Assembly (NCBI RefSeq): GCF_022662475.1
Contig: NZ_JAKNQQ010000006.1
Location: 186,001-250,000 of the forward strand
DNA length: 64,000 nucleotides
From: Sphingomonas sp. TREG-RG-20F-R18-01
Lineage (GTDB): Bacteria > Pseudomonadota > Alphaproteobacteria > Sphingomonadales > Sphingomonadaceae
Direction: 5' to 3'
Shown piece after piece: positions 9,852 to 19,171 of the stretch. The notes beneath the pieces were generated by a model that saw only the letters and a list, made by a program, of their open reading frames with translations, was not told where the DNA came from and made no database searches. The stretch's first letter is position 1; each line of letters opens with the position of its first letter. Made by a program: the position numbers and the translations under genes.

Positions 9852-10832
9852 GTGTTCATACAAAGTGATAATTCCTTCGCGCCGCCGGTGACGCGGAACC
9901 ACGCGGTCAGCATTGGCTTCGTTATCCTGTCGCATGGCGACGCTGCGCTGCTTCGCCGGCTCGTGGAACGACTCAACATTCTGTACGAAATGCCGCCGAT
10001 CGCGTGCCATCACGATTTCTCGCAGGCGCCGCTCGACACGCGGGCGATCCCGGGGAACGTCCGGTTCGTCGAACCCGCGATCGCGACAGGATGGGGGAAG
10101 CTGTCGGTTGTTACCGCGGGCCTTGCGGCGCTGCGCCTGCTCGTGGAAACGGCCGACCCCGACTGGTTTGTCCTGCTGAGTGCCACCGATTATCCGGTGC
10201 GCGCGGCCGATCTGGTGCGCGCCGAATTGGCCTCGTCACCTTATGATGCCTATATCGACGTGCAATGCGTAAAGGGCCAGCCCGGCGGTGCCGCGACCTT
10301 TGCGTGCGAGCCCAACCCGAAACTTTCGCACTTTTCGCTGCCCAGCAACGTCGCGCTCAAATGGCAGTTCTATGTCGGCGCGCAGCTGTGGGTGCCGATG
10401 CCAAAGAACCGGCCCCGCTGGCGGATCGGGCGCGTAACCCTTCCGTTGCCCTTTGCCGGACCGAATCCGTTCGGGGCGGGGCTGTCGGCCTATTATGGGG
10501 ATCACTGGTTCACCGCCAACAGGCGAGCGATGGCGGTATTGCTGGAAGATAGCAAACCGGCGGAGCAACTCCGCCAGCACCTGGTCCGGCGCGCCCAGGC
10601 CGACGAATGCTATTACCAGACGATCCTCGGCAATACGGCCGGGCTCAACATCTGCCGCGATAACAAACGCTATGCCGAGTGGAACGGGGGCGGTGCCCAT
10701 CCGGTGGCCGTCGAGGTGGCGCACGTGCCCGCGATCCTCGCGTCCGGGGCGCATTTCGCCCGCAAGTTCGCGCTCCATTCCCCCGCAATCGAACAGATCG
10801 ACGCCACGATGACCGTCGGGTCCGAGACCTAG
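9852..10832 (+). CDS. Core-2/I-branching (GT14-like) glycosyltransferase
   Basis: The 326-residue protein resembles bacterial members of the core-2/I-branching beta-1,6-N-acetylglucosaminyltransferase family. It has FVILSHGDAALLRRLVERL near residue 23, WFVLLSATDYPVR near 100, GDHWFTANR near 220, and DECYYQTIL near 253. It probably adds a sugar to a surface or extracellular glycan; donor and acceptor are unknown. The start is a GTG at 9852 with no clear Shine-Dalgarno sequence, and a second GTG at 9888 is possible. It is divergent from cysD and overlaps the next minus-strand gene by 4 bp at its end. Confidence 0.8.
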   Translation: MFIQSDNSFAPPVTRNHAVSIGFVILSHGDAALLRRLVERLNILYEMPPIACHHDFSQAPLDTRAIPGNVRFVEPAIATGWGKLSVVTAGLAALRLLVETADPDWFVLLSATDYPVRAADLVRAELASSPYDAYIDVQCVKGQPGGAATFACEPNPKLSHFSLPSNVALKWQFYVGAQLWVPMPKNRPRWRIGRVTLPLPFAGPNPFGAGLSAYYGDHWFTANRRAMAVLLEDSKPAEQLRQHLVRRAQADECYYQTILGNTAGLNICRDNKRYAEWNGGGAHPVAVEVAHVPAILASGAHFARKFALHSPAIEQIDATMTVGSET

Positions 10833-11107
10833 CCGGCGTCGCGCTCGACGGAGTCCAGAATGCGTGCCCCGGCCATGAACACGGCCAGCGGACACACGGC
10901 GAACAGCAACCAGCCGCCGAAGCCGGGATATTGCTGCAGATAGTGCGCCCCCCGCTCGACCGCGCCGACCGCCAGCGCGTAGATGACGCCGAACGCCTCG
11001 AACTTGTTCTTGATGACGAACAGGCTGCTGAATTTTGTCCACATGGCCGTTGCAGGAGCAAGCTCTGCGCCAATCGCGGATTTGGTGAAGCTCGCGTTAC
11101 GAGACAT
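10829..11107 (-). CDS. Small two-helix membrane protein of unknown function
   Basis: The ATG at 11105-11107 gives 92 residues. Hydrophobic segments lie at about 37-52 and 64-84, joined by a short loop containing YLQQYPGFGGW, so two membrane helices are likely. I recognise no family. Its stop overlaps that of the glycosyltransferase on the other strand. It lies 47 bp downstream of astB on the same strand but need not be functionally linked. Confidence 0.65.
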   Translation of the reverse strand: MSRNASFTKSAIGAELAPATAMWTKFSSLFVIKNKFEAFGVIYALAVGAVERGAHYLQQYPGFGGWLLFAVCPLAVFMAGARILDSVERDAG

Positions 11108-11154
11108 GGTTAATCGTAAGCCGTCCTGACACCCGAGCATGCCGAAGGCCCGGT

Positions 11155-12423
11155 TCAGGCGTCGTGCAATTCCGGTATTCCGAGCAGGTCGATCAGCGCT
11201 CGCCGTGCGGCATGGATGCTGTCGACAAGTGCCAGATCGGGTTTCGGACCGATGATCTGACCGGGATGGATCTGCTCCGGCCAGTGATCCGTGATGACCT
11301 CGGCGATGCGCTCGAGCTTGGCCGGATCGACGAGAAAGCGCGGGTCGATCGTGCGCGCATCGGCGACGACGCGGAGCCGGAGGCAGGCGGGTCCGCCGCC
11401 ATTGGCCATCGACTGGCGCACGTCGACCGTTTCGATACGACGGATCGGTCCATTCCCGGCTCGCATCCGGTCGAGCCAGGCGGCGACCCGCCCGTTCTGA
11501 GCGGCTTCGACCGGGACGATCAACGTGGTGGCCCCGTCCGGCGGCGTCACCAGCTGCGCGTTGAACAGATAGGAGGCGACCGCGTCCGCCAGCGATACGG
11601 CATCAGCCGGCACCTCGACGATGTCTGCCCAAGGTGCAGCCTGGCGGATCGCCGCATGCGCGGCGTCGCGATCGGCGAACGCCTGTTCGTGGACGAAGAG
11701 GATGCGCTCGTTCGCGACTGCCACGACGTCATTGTGGAAGGCGCCGGCACCGATTGCCACGCTGGACTGTTCGATGAACAGCGTTCGCGCCGGATCGAGA
11801 CCATGGGCGCGAGCGATTGCCGCGCTTGCTTCGCGCGACTGTCGCGCCGGAAATGCTCCCCCCGAACGGCCAAACACGAACAGTTCGATGCCAGCCTCGC
11901 CATGCGTGGGGGCAAGGCGCATGTGGTTCGCAGCGCCTTCGTCGCCGAACGGGGCAGGAATGGGCGCGTGATGCGCGAAATGCGCGGGATCGGCGAAAGC
12001 GATCGCCAACTGGCGTCGGGTTTCCCGGGCCTCGTGGCTGCGATGCGGCATGGTTACCAGATTGGCGGCGGTGATATGGCAGCGTCCATCCGTCGTATCG
12101 CTCGCCGGAGAGACGGTCGCGGCATTCGCAGCCCACATCGCCGACGCAGACATCGCCTGCGCGCGCAGCAACGGTGTGGCATGGGCATAATCGGTCGACA
12201 ATGCGGCGAGCCAGCGCCGGTTCGGGCGGTCGTGCGGCAGCAGGATCCCCTGCGTCAGGCCGAGCGCGAGGTTGGCGCGCATCTTTGCCAGGCCTTCCAG
12301 AGCGGCACGGCGAGGGTAGGAAACCGTCCCCGCATTCTGCGTCGCGGCGAGATTGCCATGGCTCAACCCGGCGAAATTATGGCTTGGACCGACGATCCCG
12401 TCAAAGTTGATTTCGGTCGTCAT
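11155..12423 (-). CDS. astB: N-succinylarginine dihydrolase
   Basis: AstB converts N2-succinylarginine to succinylornithine, CO2 and ammonia in the arginine succinyltransferase catabolic route. The 422-residue protein shows the family start NFDGIVGPSHNFAGLS and the active-site histidine in GAFHNDV. It also has the NGGGPACLRLRV segment carrying the catalytic cysteine. I chose the ATG at 12421-12423, which overlaps the astA stop by 1 bp, over the ORF start 21 bp upstream. It is the last gene of the operon. Confidence 0.96.
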   Translation of the reverse strand: MTTEINFDGIVGPSHNFAGLSHGNLAATQNAGTVSYPRRAALEGLAKMRANLALGLTQGILLPHDRPNRRWLAALSTDYAHATPLLRAQAMSASAMWAANAATVSPASDTTDGRCHITAANLVTMPHRSHEARETRRQLAIAFADPAHFAHHAPIPAPFGDEGAANHMRLAPTHGEAGIELFVFGRSGGAFPARQSREASAAIARAHGLDPARTLFIEQSSVAIGAGAFHNDVVAVANERILFVHEQAFADRDAAHAAIRQAAPWADIVEVPADAVSLADAVASYLFNAQLVTPPDGATTLIVPVEAAQNGRVAAWLDRMRAGNGPIRRIETVDVRQSMANGGGPACLRLRVVADARTIDPRFLVDPAKLERIAEVITDHWPEQIHPGQIIGPKPDLALVDSIHAARRALIDLLGIPELHDA

Positions 12424-13439
12424 CACGTCCTCGCGACATGGCAAATGGTGGCGTCCTCGACGACTTCCAGCGCGCGCGCCACACGGGGAGAGATGACGAC
12501 TCCGCCAGAGCAGGGCCGCACATCCCCATAGACACAGCGGAAGTCGGCCAGTCGGCCGCTCGCAATCAGCGCCGGATCGCCCCCGTCGAAATCGGTCGCG
12601 ATGACTCGCGACGTCTGGACATCGCGGATCGTGCGGACCGAGTCCGTCTTCGCGATCATGGTCGGGCCGCCATCGAAGATGTCGACGTAATTCTCATACG
12701 CAAATCCTTCGTTTTCCAGCATCCTCATCGCGGCGCGTCCCGACGGGTGCGGCAAGCCGATCACCGCGCGCGCGGTTTCGGGGAGCATGGCGGTGTAGAT
12801 CGGATGCTTGGGGAACAGATCGGCGATGAACTGGTGGCCCTGCACCGCATTGAACTGGTCGGCGTCCTGGAAATTCATCCCGAAGAAGCGGCCCGCGAGC
12901 CCGTCCCAGAATGGCGAGCCGCCCGCTTCATCGATGATCCCGCGAAGTTCCGCCAGAACGCGGTCGGCAAAGCGCGCGCGATGCTTGGCGATGAACAGAT
13001 AGCGGCTGCGCGCGAGCAACAGCCCCAGCCCACCAGCGCGTTCGCCCGGGTGGAGGAACAGCCCGCCGACTTCGCTGCTGCCTTCGAGGTCAGTCGTCAG
13101 GCCGAGCATGTCGGCACGGAAGGTGCGCCCCAATTCCTTGGAATGCTGCGTCAGCGTGCCGAGGCGATAGCTGTAGAAGGGGTAGCTTTGCCCGACATGC
13201 GTGAAGATCTGGCATGTGCCGCGGACTTCGCCGGTCTCGGTGTTCTCCAATACCAGCACGAACAGATCGTCTGCCTTGGTGTCGTCCTCGCGCGCGAAGG
13301 CGGCGGCGCTGCGCTCGAGCTTGGCGGTGAGCGCGGTCCGGTCCGGCGGCAGGTTGGTGAAGCCGCCGCCGGTGAGCTTGGCCATTTCGTACAGCGGCTT
13401 GAGATCGGCGTCGCGCGCGGCGCGGATACGGTAGGTCAC
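12423..13439 (-). CDS. astA: Arginine N-succinyltransferase
   Basis: AstA transfers succinyl from succinyl-CoA to arginine, the first step of the AST pathway. The 338-residue protein begins MTYRIRAARDAD from a GTG at 13437-13439, which overlaps the upstream hydrolase stop as GTGA. Family features include GGFTNLP, the segment VGGLFLHPGERAGGLGLLL resembling a GNAT acetyl-CoA site, and FWDGLAGRFFGMNF. The longer open frame upstream lies inside the hydrolase gene and is rejected. astC, astD and astE are not in the window. Confidence 0.95.
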   Translation of the reverse strand: MTYRIRAARDADLKPLYEMAKLTGGGFTNLPPDRTALTAKLERSAAAFAREDDTKADDLFVLVLENTETGEVRGTCQIFTHVGQSYPFYSYRLGTLTQHSKELGRTFRADMLGLTTDLEGSSEVGGLFLHPGERAGGLGLLLARSRYLFIAKHRARFADRVLAELRGIIDEAGGSPFWDGLAGRFFGMNFQDADQFNAVQGHQFIADLFPKHPIYTAMLPETARAVIGLPHPSGRAAMRMLENEGFAYENYVDIFDGGPTMIAKTDSVRTIRDVQTSRVIATDFDGGDPALIASGRLADFRCVYGDVRPCSGGVVISPRVARALEVVEDATICHVART

Positions 13440-14644
13440 AACTGGCCCTTTTCGGCGATACGCAAAATGGTGAGCGCGGACAAAGCCGCCCGCTCGGGGA
13501 GGGAGTCGACGATCAGATATTCGTCGGTCGAATGAATCGCGCCGCCGCGCGCGCCCATCGTGTCGACCACGGGCATGCCACAGGCGGCGATGGTATTGCC
13601 GTCGCACACCCCGCCGGTCGCGCGCCAGCCGATGTCGAGGCCAAGATCCGCGCCGCACGTCTTCACGAGCTCGAACAGCCGCGCCGCCCCCGCATCGATG
13701 GGCTTGGGCGGGCGGTTGAAGCTGCCGTGGAGCTTTATCGTGACGTCATGATGCGCCGCCACGGCAGCGATCGTCGCGTCGAGCAACGCTTGCGCGCGAT
13801 CGATCGCGGCGTGGTCGGCGGGGCGGAAGTTGATGCGGAGCACGGCATGGTCGGGGACGACGTTGTTCGGCCCGCCGCCTTCGATCCGCGCCGGATTGAC
13901 CGCGAGCCCGTCCCCGCGCGCGGCGTGGAGGCGGACCGCGAGATCGGCGGCGGCGACGATCGCGTTGCGCCCGTCCTCGGGGTTGCGCCCGGCATGTGCG
14001 CTGCGCCCGGTGACGACGATCGAGAAATTGCCCGTCCCCCCGCGTGCCCCCGCAAGCGTGCCGTCGGGGAGCGCGGGTTCGTAGGTGAGCGCGGCGATCT
14101 TGCCCTGCGCGATCCGGCGGATCAGCGCGGAGGAGGAGAAGGAGCCGGTTTCCTCGTCGGAATTGATGACGACGTCATAACCGATCCGCGCCGCGAGCGG
14201 GCTCGTTTCGACTGCGACCAGTGCGGCGAGCATCACCGCGAGACCGCCCTTCATGTCCGCGACCCCGGGGCCGTTGAGCGTCCCGTCGTCGCGCATCGTC
14301 AGCGTCTGGAACGCGTGGTCGACGGGGTAGACCGTGTCCATATGGCCGGTCAGGAGCAGCTGGACGGGCGCTTCCGGGCGAACGCTAACGTGCAAGTGCC
14401 GGCCGTGATCGAGGATCGCGACGCTTCCATCGGACCCTACACTCTCGGCTGTATCGCCCTCGATCAGTTCAACTTTTCCTGGAAGTGCACCGAATGCTGC
14501 AACCAGCAGATCCGCAACCCCAGCCAGTCCGCCAAGATTGCGCGTTCCCGAATTGACCGCCGACCATTGCTCGACCTGCCGCAGCATCGGCTGCGCGCGC
14601 GCGACCGCGATCGCCGCGCTTTCGTGTTCGTTCAAACCCCTCAT
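13436..14644 (-). CDS. M20-family metallohydrolase in the ast operon
   Basis: The 402-residue protein is an M20 peptidase/deacylase of the CPG2/ArgE/DapE type. Zinc ligands and catalytic acids are visible in GHMDTVYP, GPGVADMKGG, DEETGS and the C-terminal IHSTDEY. It sits immediately before astA with a 4-bp overlap. The ast pathway needs succinylglutamate desuccinylase, normally the M14-type AstE, and DapE shows that the M20 fold can remove succinyl groups. I infer that this protein may fill that role, but a general N-acyl amino acid hydrolase or carboxypeptidase is equally compatible. Confidence 0.85.
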   Translation of the reverse strand: MRGLNEHESAAIAVARAQPMLRQVEQWSAVNSGTRNLGGLAGVADLLVAAFGALPGKVELIEGDTAESVGSDGSVAILDHGRHLHVSVRPEAPVQLLLTGHMDTVYPVDHAFQTLTMRDDGTLNGPGVADMKGGLAVMLAALVAVETSPLAARIGYDVVINSDEETGSFSSSALIRRIAQGKIAALTYEPALPDGTLAGARGGTGNFSIVVTGRSAHAGRNPEDGRNAIVAAADLAVRLHAARGDGLAVNPARIEGGGPNNVVPDHAVLRINFRPADHAAIDRAQALLDATIAAVAAHHDVTIKLHGSFNRPPKPIDAGAARLFELVKTCGADLGLDIGWRATGGVCDGNTIAACGMPVVDTMGARGGAIHSTDEYLIVDSLPERAALSALTILRIAEKGQL

Positions 14645-14708
14645 CGAAACAGCCTAGCTTGGGTTTGCGATCGGCTCCAGTCCGTTGCGACGGAAACGAT
14701 CTGCCACC

Positions 14709-15188
14709 TCAGCGGAGATGTTCTGCAAACACGGCAAGAACCTCGCGGTAGAGCGGCGCCTTGAACGGGACGATGATCTCGGGAAGGGTCGCGGGGTCGA
14801 CCCATGCCCATTCCTTGAACTCCTCATGTTCGGTCGCAATGTCGATATCGCTGTCCAGGCCCTTGAAACGATACAGAAACCACCGCTGCCGCTGCCCGCG
14901 CCACTTGCCTTTCCAGACGCGCCCGACAAGGTCTTCGGGCAGATCGTAGAACAGCTCCTGCGGAGATACCGCGATCAGATCGACCTTGTCGGGCGTGATC
15001 CCGGTTTCCTCGCGCAACTCGCGCAAGGCAGCGGTTTCGGCGTCCTCGCCATCGTCGATCCCGCCCTGCGGCATCTGCCACGCCTCGACCTCGGTATCGA
15101 TCCGCTGGCCGACGAAGACCTTCCCTTCGGCGTTCAGGATCATCAGCCCGGCACAGGGACGATACGGCAGCGTCGTCGGATCGGTCAC
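14709..15188 (-). CDS. rppH: RNA pyrophosphohydrolase (Nudix)
   Basis: RppH removes pyrophosphate from the 5' end of transcripts and starts mRNA decay. The 159-residue protein has the RppH N-terminus YRPCAGLMILN and the full Nudix box GGIDDGEDAETAALRELREE (continuing TGI) near residue 42. It also has the FYDLPEDL and WKGKWRGQRQRWF segments typical of RppH. The GTG start at 15186-15188 overlaps the upstream esterase stop as GTGA. The long upstream frame runs antisense to or inside the esterase and is not used. Confidence 0.95.
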   Translation of the reverse strand: MTDPTTLPYRPCAGLMILNAEGKVFVGQRIDTEVEAWQMPQGGIDDGEDAETAALRELREETGITPDKVDLIAVSPQELFYDLPEDLVGRVWKGKWRGQRQRWFLYRFKGLDSDIDIATEHEEFKEWAWVDPATLPEIIVPFKAPLYREVLAVFAEHLR

Positions 15189-16186
15189 GCCGCTGCCTGT
15201 GCCATCACGCGCTGCGCTTCGGCCTCGGCGATCAGCGCCTTGGCCGCAACGAGCGCCCCGGCGACGTCGCCCGCCGACGACGGGATCGCCTTGCGCAGCG
15301 TGACGAAGCCGTGGATGTTGCCGACGGCTTCGCGGAACACGACCGCGACGCCGGCTTCGGCCAGCGCGGCGGCATAAGCGCGACCCTGGTCGCGGATCGG
15401 ATCGAGGCTTGCGGTCACGACCACGGCGGGCGGCATCCCGGCGAGGTCGCCCAGCAGTGGCGAGGCGCGGACATGCTCGGCTTCGGCCTGATAGGCCACG
15501 TTGAACCAGTCCATCGTCGCGCGCGTCAGCAGATAACCCTCGGCGAACTGGTCGTAGGACGGATAGGGTTTGGACGTATCGGTCGCAGGATAGAAGGGCA
15601 GGTGCGCGATCACCGGCACCGCGGCGGGTGTGTCCCGCAACGCGGCCGCCACGACGATCGCGAGGTTGCCCCCCGCGCTGTCGCCGCACGGCACCAGCGC
15701 AGTAACACCGCGCCCCAGTTCGGCCGGGCCGCTTGCCGCCCAGCGCGCCGCAGACTCGCAATCGTCGGGCGCGGCGGGCCAGGGCTGTTCGGGCGCGAGC
15801 CGGTAATCCACCGCGAGCACGGGAAGATCGAGCGCGCGCGAAATCTCGGCGCAGAAGCTCGCATGTGTGTCGAGGTCACCGATCACGAACCCGCCCCCGT
15901 GATAGAAGAGCACGAGCGGCCCGGGTACGCGATCCGCCTGCACGTCGAACAGCCGCGCCGGGATCGTGCCCGCCGCGCCGGGGATCGCAATGTCCTTGAC
16001 CAGCCCGAGTTCGCCAACCGGCGGATCCGCAATGTCCTTCATCGCCGCATAGGCTGCCCGCGCGGCGGGGGGCTCCATCTCGTGCGTGCGGGGGCCGGGG
16101 AGGTTGTTGAGGAACGCAAGGAAGCCCGCGACGTCCGCGCGAACATAGGGGGTAGGGGTCTCGGGCGGGGTGCTGCTGTCGGCCAT
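15185..16186 (-). CDS. Alpha/beta hydrolase, hormone-sensitive-lipase family esterase
   Basis: The 333-residue protein carries the HSL-family oxyanion motif HGGGF and the nucleophile motif GDSAGGN. A catalytic aspartate lies in DPIRDQG and a histidine in NIHGF. It is probably a cytoplasmic esterase for short acyl or aryl esters; the natural substrate is unknown. It starts an operon running into rppH by a 4-bp overlap and is divergent, over 48 bp, from the histone-deacetylase-like gene. Confidence 0.9.
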   Translation of the reverse strand: MADSSTPPETPTPYVRADVAGFLAFLNNLPGPRTHEMEPPAARAAYAAMKDIADPPVGELGLVKDIAIPGAAGTIPARLFDVQADRVPGPLVLFYHGGGFVIGDLDTHASFCAEISRALDLPVLAVDYRLAPEQPWPAAPDDCESAARWAASGPAELGRGVTALVPCGDSAGGNLAIVVAAALRDTPAAVPVIAHLPFYPATDTSKPYPSYDQFAEGYLLTRATMDWFNVAYQAEAEHVRASPLLGDLAGMPPAVVVTASLDPIRDQGRAYAAALAEAGVAVVFREAVGNIHGFVTLRKAIPSSAGDVAGALVAAKALIAEAEAQRVMAQAAA

Positions 16187-16234
16187 GCGGCGCTCTCCAT
16201 TGGTCTCTGCCAGTCTCGCACCTACCTAGGCAGG

Positions 16235-17137
16235 ATGATCCCGGTCGTCCATCACCCCGCCTATGTCGCTACGGGACAGGCAAACAATCCGAGCCAGCTC
16301 AGCAAGAACGCGGCGATCCGCAATCGCCTCGAGGCGGAAGGGGCAGGGGTCGCGTGGCATGTGCCCGACGCGATGCCGCTATATTGGCTCGAGACGGTGC
16401 ACGACGCCGACTATGTCGCCGAAGTGCTCGGCGCGCGCGTGCCCCGCGAGAAGGAGCGGCGGATCGGCTTTGCGGTGACCGAGTCGGTCGCTGCGCGCGC
16501 GGCGGTGGTGCCGGGCGGCACGTGGCTTGCCGGAAAGATCGCGCTGAAGACGGGCTTCGCCGCCAATACCGCGGGGGGCAGTCACCACGCTTTGGCGGCG
16601 ACGGGGGCCGGCTATTGCGTCTTCAACGATCTCGCGATCGCCGCGGTCCGGCTCGCGGAGGAGGATGGGCTGCGCGTGCTGGTGGTCGATTGCGACGTCC
16701 ACCAGGGCGACGGCACCGCCGCACTCACCGCAGGCTATCCCCAGATCGCGACCTATTCGATCCACGCCGAGAAGAATTTCCCGGTCCGCAAGGCGCGGTC
16801 GACGCTCGACGTCGGTCTGCCCGATGCAACCGGCGACGCGGCCTATCTCGCCACGCTCGAGTCGACGCTGGTGCCAATGCTCGACGAGGTCCGCCCGCAG
16901 ATCATCCTCTATCAGGCGGGGATCGACCCGCTCGCAAACGACCGGCTCGGTCGTCTTGCGCTAAGTGATGAGGGACTTGTCGCGCGCGAAAATCTCGTCG
17001 CGCGGCTTGCGATCGATCGGGGCATTCCACTGGCGAGTACGGTCGGTGGCGGCTATGGCGCGGACGTGGTCGCGCTGGCCGAACGGCATGTCCGCGCGAT
17101 CCTCACGCTCGGCGCGGCCTTCGCCGCCGCTGGGTGA
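16235..17137 (+). CDS. Histone-deacetylase-superfamily amidohydrolase
   Basis: The 300-residue protein is a zinc-dependent deacetylase of the HDAC/acetylpolyamine amidohydrolase/AcuC superfamily. Zinc ligands lie in VDCDVHQGDG (Asp and His) and in YQAGIDPL (Asp). The paired histidines are in GGSHHA, and GGGYG is near the C-terminus. The ATG at 16235 is chosen because the family start IPVVHHPAY follows at once. Bacterial members may deacetylate polyamines or acetyl-CoA synthetase; the substrate cannot be read from sequence. Confidence 0.9.
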   Translation: MIPVVHHPAYVATGQANNPSQLSKNAAIRNRLEAEGAGVAWHVPDAMPLYWLETVHDADYVAEVLGARVPREKERRIGFAVTESVAARAAVVPGGTWLAGKIALKTGFAANTAGGSHHALAATGAGYCVFNDLAIAAVRLAEEDGLRVLVVDCDVHQGDGTAALTAGYPQIATYSIHAEKNFPVRKARSTLDVGLPDATGDAAYLATLESTLVPMLDEVRPQIILYQAGIDPLANDRLGRLALSDEGLVARENLVARLAIDRGIPLASTVGGGYGADVVALAERHVRAILTLGAAFAAAG

Positions 17138-17239
17138 CCGGAAAGCAGCGGTTGCACCGCCCCTTATTGAAACTACCTTGGCCCTGCGCCGTTCGAGGCA
17201 TAAGGGCATGACAACGATTACCCGTAGGACAAGACGCTG

Positions 17240-19171
17240 ATGGCGACCGCCGCGCACGAAGTTACCCCCCAAGAAGCCTCCGCCCACCCCACCGCAGAGT
17301 CCGTCGTCGTCCGGTTCGCCGGCGACTCGGGCGATGGTATGCAGTTGACCGGGGGGCAGTTCACGCTGTCGACCGCGCTGTCGGGCAATGATCTGGCGAC
17401 CTTCCCCGATTTCCCCGCCGAAATCCGCGCGCCGCAAGGCACGTTGTTCGGTGTGTCCGCGTTCCAGATTAACTTCGGCTCGACCGCGATCGAGACTGCG
17501 GGCGACGCGCCCGACGTGCTGATCGCGATGAACCCGGCGGCGCTGAAGGTGAATGCGCCCGCGCTGAAGGCCGGTGGCCTGATCATCGCGGACGAAGGCG
17601 AGTTTGGCGAACGCAACCTCGCCAAGGCGAAATACGCCGCCAACCCGCTGACCGACGGCAGCCTCGCCAAGTGGCAGCTGCTGAGCTTCAACATCTCGCA
17701 ACTGACGCTCGATGCGGTGAAGCCGTTCGGCCTTGGCAACAAGGAAGCGCTGCGTTGCAAGAACATGTGGACGCTGGGGCTCGCGCTCTGGATGTTCGAT
17801 CGGGATCGCGCGCCGATCGTCGACTGGCTCAAGACCAAGTTCGCCAAGGCCCCCGTGCTCGCCGAGGCGAACATCGCCGCTCTGAACGCCGGCCACGCCT
17901 ACGGCGAGACCGCCGAGCTGGCGGGCCCGATGAAGCAGCATCACATCGGCGTCGCCCCGACGGCTCCCGGTCTGTACCGCACCGTCACCGGGGCCGAGTC
18001 GATCTCGCTCGGGCTGGTCGCGGGCGTCCAGTTGGCGGACGTTCCAATGTTCTTCGGCGGCTATCCGATCACGCCCGCGTCGGCGATCCTCCACTTCCTG
18101 TCGCGCCTGAAGGAATATGGCGTCACCACCTTTCAGGCAGAGGACGAAATCGCCGCGATCGCGTCTGCGATCGGCGCGTCCTACGCCGGGCAGCTTGGCG
18201 TCACATCGTCGTCAGGCCCGGGCATCGCGCTCAAGGGCGAGGCGATGGGGCTTGCGATCATGACCGAGCTGCCGCTCGTCATCGTCAACTCGCAGCGCGG
18301 TGGCCCCTCGACCGGCCTGCCGACCAAGACCGAGCAGTCGGATCTGTATCAGGCGGTTTACGGCCGTAACGGCGATGCGCCGATGCCGGTCCTCGCCGCG
18401 CGCTCGCCGTCGGATTGCTTCGACGTCGCGATCGAGGCGGTGCGCATCGCGGTCCAGTACATGACCCCGGTGATGCTGCTGACCGACGGCTATATCGCCA
18501 ATGCGGCCGAGCCGTGGCTCGTCCCCGACATGTCGACCTATGCGCCGTTCCCGGTCGAGTATCTGGAAGAAGTGCCCGAGGGTGGCTTCCTGCCCTATGC
18601 GCGCGACGAGAACCTTAAGCGTCCGTGGGTCAAGCCCGGCACGCCCGGCCTGCTCCACCGCATCGGCGGGATCGAGAAGGCGATCGGCACCGGCAACATC
18701 GATTACGGTGCCGAAAATCACCAGAAGATGACCGAGATCCGCCGCGACAAGGTCGCGAACATCGCGGTGCCCGACCAGACGGTCGAGCTCGGCGAGACCT
18801 CGGGCAAGCTCGCGATCGTCGGCTGGGGTTCGACCTTCGGGCCGATTCATCAGGCGGTCCGCCGTGCGCGCGCGAAGGGCCGTGACGTGGCACACATCCA
18901 CATCCGCCACATCTGGCCGATGCCCGCAAATCTTGGTGCGTTGCTGAAGGGTTACGACACCATCCTCGTGCCGGAAATGAACACCGGGCAGCTCAAGACG
19001 GTGCTCCGCGACCAGTTCCTGGTCGACGCCAAGCCGCTCAACAAGGTGTCGGGTCAGCCATTCCTCATCTCCGAGATCGAGGACGCGATCGACGGTCATC
19101 TCCCCGCCGAGGGCGATTTCGTACCTTCCAGCGAAACCCAACTGCCCAGCCCGGAGGCTGTGAACCCATGA
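17240..19171 (+). CDS. korA: 2-oxoacid:ferredoxin oxidoreductase, fused gamma-alpha subunit
   Basis: KorA and KorB oxidise a 2-oxoacid, probably 2-oxoglutarate, to the acyl-CoA with ferredoxin as electron acceptor. The 643-residue protein joins a gamma domain (about residues 20-210, starting VVVRFAGDSGDGMQ) to an alpha domain containing YPITPASAILHFL. No ferredoxin-like cysteine clusters are present. The first ATG at 17240 is used. The gene ends in a 4-bp ATGA overlap with korB. Sphingomonads often carry this alongside the usual 2-oxoglutarate dehydrogenase. Confidence 0.93.
   Translation: MATAAHEVTPQEASAHPTAESVVVRFAGDSGDGMQLTGGQFTLSTALSGNDLATFPDFPAEIRAPQGTLFGVSAFQINFGSTAIETAGDAPDVLIAMNPAALKVNAPALKAGGLIIADEGEFGERNLAKAKYAANPLTDGSLAKWQLLSFNISQLTLDAVKPFGLGNKEALRCKNMWTLGLALWMFDRDRAPIVDWLKTKFAKAPVLAEANIAALNAGHAYGETAELAGPMKQHHIGVAPTAPGLYRTVTGAESISLGLVAGVQLADVPMFFGGYPITPASAILHFLSRLKEYGVTTFQAEDEIAAIASAIGASYAGQLGVTSSSGPGIALKGEAMGLAIMTELPLVIVNSQRGGPSTGLPTKTEQSDLYQAVYGRNGDAPMPVLAARSPSDCFDVAIEAVRIAVQYMTPVMLLTDGYIANAAEPWLVPDMSTYAPFPVEYLEEVPEGGFLPYARDENLKRPWVKPGTPGLLHRIGGIEKAIGTGNIDYGAENHQKMTEIRRDKVANIAVPDQTVELGETSGKLAIVGWGSTFGPIHQAVRRARAKGRDVAHIHIRHIWPMPANLGALLKGYDTILVPEMNTGQLKTVLRDQFLVDAKPLNKVSGQPFLISEIEDAIDGHLPAEGDFVPSSETQLPSPEAVNP

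Noticed and set aside
17167..17204. Possible promoter upstream of korA (TTGAAA or TTGGCC with CATAAG)
   Set aside because: The spacing is 15 bp or undefined and the elements are weak.
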